Below are positions 12,101 through 22,099 of a stretch of DNA of 64,000 bases, piece by piece. The notes beneath the pieces were generated by a model. It was given only the letters and a program-made list of their open reading frames with translations. It had not been told where the DNA came from and did not search any database. How positions within the stretch are numbered: position 1 is the first letter of the stretch; the number at the start of each line of letters is the position of its first letter. This DNA comes from Ctena decussata (lineage: Eukaryota; Mollusca; Bivalvia; Lucinida; Lucinidae), in assembly GCA_963989385.1 (NCBI GenBank), contig OZ022513.1, forward strand, positions 19,141,928 through 19,205,927, written 5' to 3'. Made by a program: the position numbers and the translations under genes.

Positions 12101-13387
12101 GGTTCTCAATCCCACGATACAACATGTCGTCATCAACCTGTATGCTAAATATGACCAGTCTAGCTTGCATGGTTGTGGAGAAATCTTTGACGAAAATTTC
12201 AATATTCAAAGTATAGAAAGAAAGAAAATTAGACAAATACAGGGAAGAATAAGCAGGACATGGCTGGTTCTCAATCCCACGATATAACATGTCGTCATCA
12301 ACCTGTATGCCAAATATGACCAGTCCAGCTAGTATGGTTGTGAAGAAATCTTCGACGAACAATTTTATTAAAAGGGGACGGAAGGACGGACGGACTCGTC
12401 ATCAACCTGTATGCCAAATATGACCAGTCTAGCTTGCATGGTTGTGGAGAAATCTTTGACGAAAAATTTCAATATTCAAAGTATAGAAAGAAAGAAAATT
12501 GGACAAATACAGGGAAGAATAAGCAGGACATGGCTGGTTCTCAATCCCACGATACAACATGTCGTCATCAACCTGTATGCCAAATATGACCAGTCCAGCT
12601 AGTATGGTTGTGAAGAAATCTTTGACGAAAAATTTTATTAAAAGGGGACGGAAGGACGGACGGACAGACGGACGGAAGGAAAGACTGACGCACGGACAGA
12701 TGTAAACCAGTATACCCTCACTTTTTCAAAGCGGGGGTATAAAAATTTTCATTCCCTCAATCCCTGGAGGCTCCATATGATATTTGGTTACAACTGGCCC
12801 AGTGGCTGTTGAGCAGATTGTTTGAAATTGTCAAAATATGAGAGTTCTGGGTCAAAGGTCAAAGAATGACCTTCACCTCTTGTACTCATAAATCTTCATG
12901 TCCACATTAAGATGACTGTAGATACTGATTTTTAGCCCAAAATCTTCAACAGTTTCCAAGATATTTTATGTTGTAGCATTTTGCTACATAAAAGCACAAG
13001 GATGCAAATTTGACCTTGCCGTAAAAAAGGTCAAGGTCAACCCAAGGTCATGATTTGAATAATCGTGGTAGAACTTACGTACCCGATGCTACATTACAAG
13101 TTTCAAGGCCATCGGTCTTTTGGTTCTTAAGAAGAAGATTTTTTAAGGTTTTTACCATATATGGGCATGGCGGCCATGTTGGTCATGTGACCAGGACCGT
13201 TTGAATAATTTTTCGTTCCCCCTTCCTCTGGAGGCCACATATGAAATTTGGTTACAATTGGCCCAGCGGTCTCAGAGGAGAAGTCGTTTGAAATTGTTGA
13301 CGGACGGACGGACGACAACGGACGACGACGAAGCTTTACCATCCTATAAGCTCCCCCGGAGCCGCTGGCTCAGTTGAGCTAAAAATG
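9128..13387. mobile_element. 4.26-kb array element inserted into copy B
   Basis: Begins AGAGGGCCATGCGGCCCTGA with CTCACCTGAGC, ends with GAGCCGCTGGCTCAGTTGAG-CTAAAAA. Internal direct units of about 440 bp carry GACCTTGACCTCTTGTACTC and GGTCATGTGACC blocks. Copy A at about 100-112 shows the uninterrupted target, so both boundaries are known to within a few bases. No ORF longer than chance. A second array element (10752-12741) is nested inside. Hairpin ends plus a central array recall Helentron-like non-autonomous elements, but I cannot see a clean 5'-TC or 3'-CTRR rule, so the class is unassigned. Confidence 0.8.
10752..12741. mobile_element. Nested array element, 165-bp units
   Basis: Bounded by CGGAGAATCCG and TATACCCCCGCTT on the left and AAGCGGGGGTATA on the right. 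Contains about eleven direct units of about 165 bp (CTAGCTTGCACGGTTGTGGA block) and ends in GGACGGACGG repeats. It splits a unit of the host array: the ACCGTATGAA left flank and AAAATTTTCATTCC right flank join up in the intact unit at 10296-10315. Terminal units are duplicated around 12400, where the GGACGGACGGAC tail occurs twice. Confidence 0.75.
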
Positions 13388-14242
13388 TCATTGTTACAAT
13401 AGAATGCAATATAGCTCATAGAAAATCATGGCTGACAGAATATCAAAGTTAATAGAATGCGAGAGCTTATCATGAAATATCAGTTTTTAGAATGGCGTAG
13501 TTCATGATATCGCAAAATAACAACCTGATTCTTATACATGCCTACTAGTGGAATATCTGAAGTAAAACAATGAAGACAATTAAAAGATCTCCAGGAAATG
13601 CCGCAATCATGAAAGATTGCAGTCCTCCTCTGACACATAGAAGAAGAGTAGTAAAAACGGGAAACCACAAAATGACTATGTTGACATACTGTAATACACT
13701 TAATATTTTGCGGTATCAAAATTTCGCGGTTTATTGAAAATGACATATTGGCGCATTTTGATATTGGCGTTTATGGTATACCATGGCTCCAGATAGTCAA
13801 GAAATTTGATGTATATTTGTATCAATGTTTTCTCATTGTTTTTATTAAACTAATTATTGTGGCATCTATAAGAATTGCCACATCGAGGCGATTCTAATGG
13901 AATGCCACAATGTATAGTTTAATGGATCGGTATAGAAAATATCTCAAATAGTCATTAGGTTCTCCTTTTTATCTGAGCCTCGGTTAGGCTGTGCGTATAT
14001 AATACAAGTGCATTGAAAAACAAATATTGGCGGACTTATATTTTAGCGCTCTTTGCCTTAACCGCCAATATCGCCAAAATTCAGTTATCGCCAAATATAA
14101 GCGTTTTACAGTAGCTGATAATAGAATATCATAATTTATAACAGACTGGTATGACCTTTAACGGAGTGCGCAGTATGGAGAATGGCAAGTTCATAAAAGA
14201 GCAACATAGATTTATGTATCATTTGGCGCCCGCTGATTTCAA

Positions 14243-14352
14243 CTTTACTGTATATTAAAATGATAATCCTTTTACTGTATTTTCAAACGATAATCCTTTT
14301 ACTGTAATTTAAAACGATAATCCTTTTACTGTATTTGAAAATGATAATCCTT
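14243..14352. repeat. 27-bp minisatellite, four units (copy B)
   Basis: Four slightly diverged copies of the unit that occurs twice at 1246-1301. The extra units differ by point changes, so the expansion or contraction is not very recent. Confidence 0.8.
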
Positions 14353-15368
14353 CGGTTTGATATTTATAAATACAACTTTCTTCCAACATCTTGGGCCCGT
14401 AAGGTAACCCATTTATGCCTAGCATTCCTGAAAGCGACAAAGGCAAACTGTACGGTCCCAGATCAGACGCTGCAGAAAGCGGCGTCTGATCCGGATCGAC
14501 ACTTTTTGCATAAACTTCGCAGCAATTTCTATAAAAGCATATAAAACAAGACATTCCTGAATGATGAACAGGTTCGTTCATTTGTAAAGGATAGAAGAGC
14601 CTCCACTAGACATAGATTGGTTAAATATTTACTCCCTTGATAATAATAACAAAAAATGATTTGATGAAATATTTCATGCAATACCTCCGACATGAAGTAA
14701 GTATACATTTGAAATAGAGTTTAGATAGTAATATTTTCTTAAAGTGACTTTTAACAAAAATCAGATAGATTTTTAAACTATCGCGGACAGCGCTCGAAAT
14801 CGCATCATTGGACAAAAATAAATCATTCATACGTCACAGAAAAATACCTGTACATGATCACATTACACACGTGGTCAAACTTACAGGCCGTGAGGAAATA
14901 GGTAATTTGCATTTTAATTTGAAGATTATTTTTCGTTCCACATTTATCGAAAAAGAAAAACATGCATTTTCTCAAAACGTGTACGGCTAATTATGGGACT
15001 ATTACATATTGTCTAACGAAATTATGTTAAAAAAAAATTAAAATGAACGAGGGAGACAACCTTTAATTATATTGTCGATAAACATTGTACTATCCAGTAG
15101 GGCTGAAAATAGCAAACCAGTTGAATAACGGGAAAATGAAACACTTACCATAATTCAAATAACCTAATAGCAAAAACAACCCCAGAGGGACCAACGTTCT
15201 TTCTTTTTAAAACATGTCACTTTAAGTGACGAACAACAAGTGAAACAGATTGTGAGGGTGGCAAGTTTCAGAAATGAGGCAAAATGAAACATCCGAGGCA
15301 CTATGTAAATACGTTTAGAAAACCTTGAGCTATTTAAAATCCAATGAAGGTGATCTACAAGTACTGAT

Positions 15369-15701
15369 CACAGGGTATAATCGATTCCGCCAATTTTCGC
15401 TTCCTGCAGAGACTGTACACCATATTTGGCTTCCGCCGAGACTGTCTGCGAATTCTTGCTTCCAGCCGAGATTTCTGTACATGATAAATGGCTTCCTGCA
15501 GAGACTGTCCGCGTGATTCTGCTTCCTGTCGAGGCTCTCGGCAGGAAGCAGAATCACGCGGACAGACTCGGCAGGAATCCATTTTTTGAGGACAGTAGTC
15601 TCGGCAGGAAGCAAGAGTTCGCGGACAGTCTCGGCGGAAGCCAAATATGATGTACAGTCTCTGCAGGAAGCGAAAATTGGCGGAATCGATTATACCCTGT
15701 G
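15369..15701. mobile_element. 333-bp palindromic foldback element, copy B insertion
   Basis: Same element and same length as 2362-2694, but flanked by a different 5-bp direct repeat, CTGAT (15364-15368 and 15702-15706). It sits 25 bp away from the equivalent position of the copy A insertion. The copy A target (GTGCA) is intact and single here, and the CTGAT site is intact and single in copy A. Confidence 0.88.
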
Positions 15702-15884
15702 CTGATGAACACTCAAAGGTATTGTGCAGCAAACTAGTAATTAGATAACGTCTGTGATTAGGTACCTTCTTTTCTGTTTTGAAACTACAAAAGCAAACAC
15801 TATTTAACAGATAATAATAAAAGTATCAATCTTTCTTATTTGCAAGCATAACCTATCGCTTAAAGGTATTTAGAGAAACCTCAA

Positions 15885-16087
15885 CCCATTGGGCATAGGC
15901 AAACAGTGCAGACCCAGATCAGACGCGTCTGATCAGGGTCTTCACTATTTGCATGAGAGAAATGAGCATTTCTCCTAAAAAAGAAATAAAAATGAGAAAA
16001 ATTAACTAAACTAGACAAATGCTTAATTGACAAATGGACTCATCATTCAGTTGATAAGAATTGAATAGTCCTTTTGGCATAAATGGG
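15885..16087. mobile_element. TTAA-flanked MITE (CCCATT ends), copy B
   Basis: Paralogue of 2861-3084 with a deletion of about 20 bp near the left end. The right end keeps the GGCATAAATGGG-TTAA junction. Confidence 0.65.
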
Positions 16088-16334
16088 TTAATAATGTTAC
16101 GAGGGCGAGAGAAGAACAAACCAGCCTTCCCGATTTGTAATTGATCAAGAAGACTATGACTTTCACATCTGGCTGGTTCCCAGTATTAAGGCATGTGTCA
16201 AAAATTGTAGCTGTACCGGTTCATTCATTGAAAACATATTTAATGTTAAACACGGCCAGTGATTCCATTTCAATGTTGCAATAATTTAGATATGTTTTAT
16301 ATGGACTGAAATGGATTGTAGGCGAATAACTTTA

Positions 16335-16397
16335 CTTAAGGACAAAAGTTCTGCACGGATGTTAATTTAACATCCGTGCAGAACTTTTGTCCTTAAG
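16335..16397. mobile_element. 63-bp perfect palindrome insertion, copy B only
   Basis: CTTAAGGACAAAAGTTCTGC to its exact complement, flanked by TA. Copy A (about 3570) has no insert between the same flanks (GCGAATAACT and ATAATGAATTAG). The arms look identical, so the insertion is probably recent. Confidence 0.85.
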
Positions 16398-16414
16398 TAT
16401 ACATAATGAATTAG

Positions 16415-16481
16415 CCCAACAGGTACATGACGTCGTAAAGCCGTCCAATTGTATTCGATGTGTCGTGATGTGCCCGCTGGG
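16415..16481. mobile_element. Small GACGTC palindrome element (copy B)
   Basis: Paralogue of 3583-3649 at the collinear position with a few substitutions. It was therefore present before the segment duplicated. Confidence 0.65.
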
Positions 16482-18391
16482 AGCCTTCTGCACGATTATA
16501 TGCTCAATTCAAACTGGTTAGAACTTCTTTAGAGAATGAAAACAGGTCTGGACGCCCCGTGCATCCAGCTGATGAAGAAATGGTATTGCGACGTAAAATG
16601 TAACCAGAGGACCAATGGTCCTGTAGCTCATCTGACACCTTCTGTCAACAGACACAATTTGTCATTTCGCTCATTTTTTTACAAATCTGAAACCAGTGGC
16701 TTATAAGGAATGCATATTCTAATTTTAAATCTCTGTGACCTTGAGCAAAGTTCAAAAATGGTCTTGACCTTTGATGACCTTATGACTTCTTCTTTCCATT
16801 TATTTAACCGTATTGTCCAATTGTTATGCATAGGCCTAAAAGGTTTCCATGAAATCAACTGTTTAAGCGTTTTCCATGCAAAAGCATCACATACTAAAGT
16901 TGACATTGACCTAAATTTGATCAAGGTCAATGCACAGTTATGATTTGTATAAACTATTATGGGCCCGAGTCCCCAATGCTATATATCAAGCCACTAGGTC
17001 ATTGGGCCTTTGGTTCTGAGGAAGAATATTTTTAATGGTTTTTACCATATATAGGCATGGCGGTTATCTTGTTCATGTAACCATCAGGTTTGATTTCTTT
17101 GACCCAGTGAAGCTCCATATGAAGTAGGGCTTCAAATGACCAAGTGGCTTCAGAGAAGATGTTTGAAAATGTTGACAGGATACAGAATCTCAGTGACCTT
17201 GAACAAAGGTCAAAAAATAACCTTGACCTTCGGCAAAATAATATCTTCATTTGCTCGTTTAATTTACCATATATACCAAAGAGTATGCCTAAAACATATA
17301 TGGTTTCTGAGAAATCCACTGTTTGTGCATTTTCCAATGTAAAAGCATAAAGCATCAAAATTGACCTTGCCATAAATTAGGTCACAGTAAATTGACAGTC
17401 ATGATTTGTATAAATAACGATGGACCTGAGTCCTCAATGCTTCAAACCAAGTATCAAGGTCAAAAGCCTTTCAGTTCTTGAGAAGAATCATTTGAAGTGT
17501 TTGTCCCATATGCTGGTGTTGGGGCCATTTAAGTCATGTGGCCAAGACCATCTACACGTACTTTGGTTCTTTTGGCCTACAAAAGCTCTGTATGAAATAT
17601 GGCTTGAATCGGCCCAGTGGCTCTGGAGAAAAAGATGTTTGAAGATGTTGACGGGTGACAGAGTCTCAGTGTAGTTGAACAAAGGTCAAAGAATGACCTT
17701 CACTTTAAGCGACATAATTTCTTCATGTAGTCATTAAGTAAACCATAAATACCAAATATTTTAACTTAGACTTTAAAAGTTTCTGAGAAATCCACTAATA
17801 CAAAAGCATGACATACCAAAATTAACCTTGCCATAAATTAGGTCAAGATCAATGCACAGTCATGATTTGTAAAAATTATGATTGACCCGAGACCTCAATG
17901 CGACATACTAAGGCACAATGCCATAAGGCCTTTGGTTCTGGAGTAGAGGAATTTTGAAGGGTTTTTACAATATATGGGCGTGGCGGCCATCTTGGTCATG
18001 TGACCAAGACCATCTGAACAAACTTTGCTTCCTGTAGCCCACTGAAGCTCCGTATGAAATATATGGCTCTAATCGGCCCAGTGGCTTCAGAGAAGATGTT
18101 TGAAAATGTTGACACGAGACAGAATCACTGCAGCTGGATGTTGTGCCGTGTGGCGGCCGTAAAAAGTCTCCCCGCACTCATCTATAGTGCAGATTATATT
18201 TTCCTTTTGGTCCTTTGAGATCATGGAATATATTCTGAGAAGTCAGAAATGATCATACGTTTAGATTCATTTTCTAAACAAATTTGAAATATTTTGGTAT
18301 TTTTCGACTTATATCAGTCTTTGAGACGACTGCCATGTTAAACCTGCAAATTTACTGTTTTTTTCCTCTGGCTCCTTGTGCCAGATTTAAA

Positions 18392-18435
18392 GGGTCACTG
18401 ATGAGGCTTGAATAGCCGAAACCGCGGTATGGCCC
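18392..18435 (+). ncRNA. Type-I hammerhead ribozyme, monomer 1
   Basis: Stem I GGGUCA (18392-18397), core CUGAUGA (18398-18404), stem II GGCU/AGCC with a UGAAU loop (18405-18417), GAAA (18418-18421), very short stem III CCGCGG (18422-18427), U16.1 (18428), cleavage base A (18429), stem I partner UGGCCC (18430-18435). All invariant core bases are present. Stem III has essentially no loop, the kind that works best as a double hammerhead in dimeric RNA. Confidence 0.92.
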
Positions 18436-18766
18436 AACTTCTTACTTATGAATGTTTTCTTTGCTCTTAAAGGATCTAAACTTTTATCATTATTTACTAT
18501 CACTGCAGCTGGATGTTGTGCCGTGTGGCGGCCGTAAAAAGTCTCCCCGCACTCATCTATAGTGCAGATTATATTTTCCTTTTGGTCCTTTGAGATCATG
18601 GAATATATTCTGAGAAGTCAGAAATGATCATGCGTTTAGATTCATTTTCTAAACAAATTTGAAATATTTTGGTATTTTTCGACTTATATCAGTCTTTGAG
18701 ACGACTGCCATGTTAAACCTGCAAATTTACTGTTTTTTTCCTCTGGCTCCTTGTGCCAGATTTAAA

Positions 18767-18810
18767 GGGTCACTGATGAGGCTTGAATAGCCGAAACCGC
18801 GGTATGGCCC
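18767..18810 (+). ncRNA. Type-I hammerhead ribozyme, monomer 2
   Basis: Base-for-base repeat of the motif at 18392-18435, exactly 375 nt downstream. Predicted cleavage between 18804 and 18805. With monomer 1 it defines the released unit. Confidence 0.92.
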
Positions 18811-19681
18811 AACTTCTTACTTATGAATGTTTTCTTTGCTCTTAAAGGATCTAAACTTTTATCATTATTTAGTATCCTTGAACAAAGGTCGAAGAATGAC
18901 CTTGACCTTAAGCGACATAATTTCTTCATCTAGTCATTTAGTTAACAATATATAACAAATATTATACCTAAGGCCTGAAATAGTTTCTGAGAAATCCTCT
19001 ATTTCAGCATGTACCCATACAAAAGCAAAACGTACCAAAGTTGACCGTGTCGTACATTAGGTCAAGGCAATGCACGGTCATGATTTGTACAAGTTATTAT
19101 GGACCCGAGTCCTACATGCAACATACCAAGCCACAAGGCTTATGGTTCTGGGGAAGAACATTTTTGAATGGTTTTACAATATTTGGACATGGCAGCAATC
19201 TTGGACATGTGACCAAGACCATCTAAAACTTTGGTTCCTTTGGCCCGCAGAAGCTCTGTATGAAATATGGCTTCAATCGTCTCAGTGGCTTCAGAGGAGA
19301 AGATGTTTGAAAACGTTGACAGCAGACAGAACCTCGTTGTAGCTGAACAAAGGTCAAAGAATGACCTTGACCTTAAGCGACATAATTTCTTCATCTAGTC
19401 ATTAAGTTAACCAAATATTATACCCGAGGCTTAAATTGTGTCTGAGAAATCCACTGTTTGAGCATTTCCAAATTCAAAAACATAACATACCAAAATTGAC
19501 CTTGCCATCAATTAGGTCAAGGTAAATGCAGCTTGCCAGAAATTAGGTCAAGGTCAATGCAAGGTCATGATTAGTTCAAATTATGATGGACCCGAGTCCT
19601 AAATGCAACATACAAAGCCACAAGGCCATTAGGTCTTTGGTTTCGGAGAGGAAACTTTTGAAGGGTTTTTACCATATGTGA

Positions 19682-20143
19682 CAGTGCCTGAGATTTTGAG
19701 CCTTGTGGAGGTGCGACGTTGACGTCACGAAACGTGAAATGAAAGTGACGTCATAAAATTTGCACGTAAAGTTAATTGTATTTCCGCGCACTGACTAATA
19801 AATTTCAAAGCGTCACCTGAAAAGAGTGATTCAACATTTTTATCGGCGTGTTTAATTTTCTTCATCTTCACTCTTTTAAGAATATTCCCAATGTATAATT
19901 TTCAAAAGAGATGTCACGAACCAGAATTATAAAGGTTCATCCAGCTAGTATGTAAATTGTATCCAATCAGTGAAAGGAAAACAAAAAATAGGGAGGGTGT
20001 GAATTTCGGTTGCTTTTGCAGTAAACCGTAGCGCTATTTCTTTGTGCTTCTCAAAATCTATTCCGGAAGCACTAATAAATAAAAAAATGTCAAAAACGAA
20101 GTTTCCGAATTTCGCTCCATAAGGCTCAAAATGCCAGACACTG
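19682..20143. mobile_element. 462-bp TIR element
   Basis: Imperfect terminal inverted repeats starting CAGTGCCTGAGATTTTGAGC and ending in the complement of CAGTGTCTGGCATTTTGAGC. Contains TGACGTCA-type motifs near the left end. No ORF of note. It abuts the truncated end of copy B. Target duplication not resolved. Confidence 0.65.
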
Positions 20144-20671
20144 AATGATATATTTACTTCTCCCTGTGCCAATCATTTTTCATGACGTTTCCCAAATTTC
20201 TATTGCACCTTCTGCACTACAGCCTAGAAGCCGAGCCTTGATGGTGTTATTCCGGGCCAATAACACCTCAAGAGTCATTGCGGCCGCAGGGCCTAGATTA
20301 CAACAAGACTAATGTCAATTTAAACTGTCATCTTTGAACCCTAGCCCCATAAGTTTATGAAAAAAAAAAAAAACAATTTCCCTCAACCGTTACTGTGAAG
20401 TTGTAAGAAAACCATTCGATAAAAAGCAGACATATCACTAAGAAAAAAAAGTTAAACATATTTCATTAATTCCCACAAACCAAGAGCAAATGTAAATATC
20501 AAACATTCTTGTTTGCAAAAGAGAATAATCAAACACTACGAAAGACAGTTAAACATATTTCATTAATTTCCACAAACCAAGAGCAAATGTAAATACTAAG
20601 CATTCTTGTTTGCAAAAGAGAATAATCAATAAAGTATCAAATTCTAAGGTGTTACACCAAATAGTACGCGG
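20144..20671. repeat. Non-coding DNA with an 95-bp tandem duplication
   Basis: 20451-20545 and 20547-20632 are close direct copies (TTAAACATATTTCATTAATT and AGAGCAAATGTAAATA blocks). The remainder shows no gene or RNA. Confidence 0.7.
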
Positions 20672-20759
20672 GGGGAGGGGGGTCAGAAACCTTTTAGCCT
20701 ACCATAGTTCCGTATGTAACACAGTCACGATTCATATTTATTTCTTCATATAATCCCCC

Positions 20760-21950
20760 TCAAAGGCGACGCACTTTTTTCATCTCTTTCAAACAAGTCA
20801 AAGGCCCTGTTTGTAGAAGCCACCACCAGTGCTCTACTGCCGGTGTCGGCTCCTCACCATCCTCAAATGGCCTACAGCGCAAAAGCCTTTTCAATTAGTC
20901 ACTGAGTGTCAGGTCTGGGGAATAGGGAGGGTGGGGCAAAAGTTCATATCGACATTCTTCCACAGCGGCAATTGCAAGTCTGCTCGTGTGAACTGGAGTA
21001 TTGTCCTGCTGCAGAAGAACTCCTCGACGAAGTTTGCTTCTTCATTTCTCGTTGATGGTTTGACGTAGCTGGCAAAGTAGGTCTGCATAGTGCTCGCCAT
21101 TCATTGTCTTACCAGTTGGTAGGTAGTTGACAATGAGTATGACTCCCTATCCCAGAAGAATGTAGCCATGACCTTTTTGCTGGACTTTAATGTATTGAAT
21201 TCCTTGGGCTTTGGAGACCCCAAGTGCTTCCACTCCATTGATTCCTTTTTGCGTCCAGGGTCGTAATAACCTGGGGCCGTATTCATAAAACGACTTAAGT
21301 GGTTGCTATGCTGTTGCTAAGGCTAAATTTCTTTGAAGGAGATTCCCTACAACTATGAAATTTGCTCTGGAGGAACAGACTGTTCCTCCAGACCAAATTT
21401 CATAGTTGTAGGTAATCTCCTTTATAGATATTTAGCTTTAGCAACCGCATAGCAACGACTTAAGTGGCTTTATGAATACGACCCCAGGTCTCATCACTGG
21501 CTACTGATCTGAACAGGAAATCATCAGGCTAGTGGTTGTACCTGGTTACCAGTGCTCTACGGTATCCTTCGTTTCGGATGGGGATTCGCTTTGTACAAAA
21601 CGTGTTCAAATGCAAATTTTCATGCAGGATTTTCTCCGCCGATTCTTGTGACGAACCTGTAAAGCAGTAGAAGTTCGCCTGTTTTTCGCGACTAATTCAT
21701 GAACTTTTTCAATTTGTCACCGGAAATGGCTGTTACTGGTTTACCAGAAGTCCTCCGTACCAGACATGGATTCATGAGCCCAGCGCTTGACAGTAGCATA
21801 TGAAGGCGCGGCCTCTCCGTTCATTGCACACATGCGCTCATGGATTCTCTGCCCGATTCCTCCCTCTGAAGTAAAAAAAATTCATAACCACTCTGCTCTT
21901 GCTTTATCCTTGTCGTTAGTACCAAAATGACAATGTCATTGCATCAGCAT
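20760..21950 (-). pseudogene. mariner transposase pseudogene
   Basis: Minus-strand translation in several frames recovers the mariner protein in order: a helix-turn-helix end block with SYATVKRWAHE (about 21800), a DETW start of the catalytic domain (about 21487), then YYDPGRKKESMEWKHLGSP and KVMATFFWD (21130-21275), an NTPVHTSRLA block with the second catalytic Asp (about 20990), and a PLKEHL-like tail down to about 20780. Frameshifts and stops break it into at least four pieces, and the 211-bp MITE interrupts it between the DETW and YYDPG blocks. Functional mariner transposase (about 345 residues) cuts and pastes its own TIRs; this copy cannot. Family assignment is confident, lineage is not. 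Confidence 0.88.
21274..21484. mobile_element. GGGCCGTATTCATAAAACGA palindromic MITE in mariner
   Basis: Long foldback with GGGCCGTATTCATAAAACGA ends and inner arms CTACAACTATGAAATTTG / complement. Flanked by CTG on the left (21271-21273) and CAG on the right (21485-21487). It interrupts the mariner transposase reading frame. A sister copy lies at 60454-60674. Confidence 0.88.
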
Positions 21951-22011
21951 ATATGACAAAGGCAGCCGGTTGATATTCGGTACACTTGCTAAGACGACCT
22001 TGATGTATGCT

Positions 22012-22040
22012 ACAACACACACACACACACACACACACAA
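22012..22040. repeat. CA microsatellite
   Basis: About thirteen CA dinucleotides near the right end of the mariner copy. Confidence 0.95.
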
Positions 22041-22099
22041 ATACTTTTAGAAACAGAGACTTATAATAGGCTCAACACTTTTTGACTACCCCTCGTTTT

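Larger units (their letters stand above)
18126..18871 (+). mobile_element. Retrozyme-like head-to-tail dimer of a 375-nt monomer
   Basis: Two direct copies (18126-18500 and 18501-18871) that I can distinguish at only one base (A at about 18256, G at about 18631). Each holds a hairpin (TCTGGC/GCCAGA) followed by a complete hammerhead. Predicted cuts after 18429 and 18804 would release one 375-nt RNA. The unit boundary is not at the cut site; the last copy stops about four bases short of a full unit. Copy A at about 5602-5612 keeps the unoccupied sequence between GACAGAAT and AGTATCC. No ORF of note and no clear target duplication. Animal retrozymes are known as small tandem repeats giving hammerhead circular RNAs; assigning this element to that class is an inference. 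Confidence 0.88.
9018..19677. repeat. Tandem segmental duplication, copy B
   Basis: Direct-orientation partner of copy A. It is lengthened by the 9128-13387 array element, the 16335-16397 palindrome and the 18126-18871 hammerhead dimer. It is cut short at about 19677, where a TIR element begins. It lacks the 238-bp MITE found in copy A at 3290-3527 and the 414-bp internal duplication of copy A at 4273-5100. Confidence 0.9.
16606..19677. repeat. Array element with units of about 450 bp (copy B, truncated)
   Basis: Collinear with 3735-6423. It includes about 90 bp missing from copy A near 3880 (16752-16830). It is interrupted by the hammerhead dimer at 18126-18871 and ends abruptly at the TIR element at 19682. 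Confidence 0.8.
20672..22094 (-). mobile_element. mariner-type transposon, degraded
   Basis: Imperfect TIRs: a GGGGGGTCAGAAACCTTTTA-like left end and the complement of GGGGTAGTCAAAAAGTGTTG at the right. Length is about 1.4 kb including a 211-bp MITE. Holds a broken transposase on the minus strand (separate entry). A CA microsatellite lies just inside the right end. Confidence 0.75.

Noticed and set aside
18387..18599. Small protein antisense to the retrozyme
   Set aside because: The frame crosses the monomer junction and the structured ribozyme; no start context or similarity.
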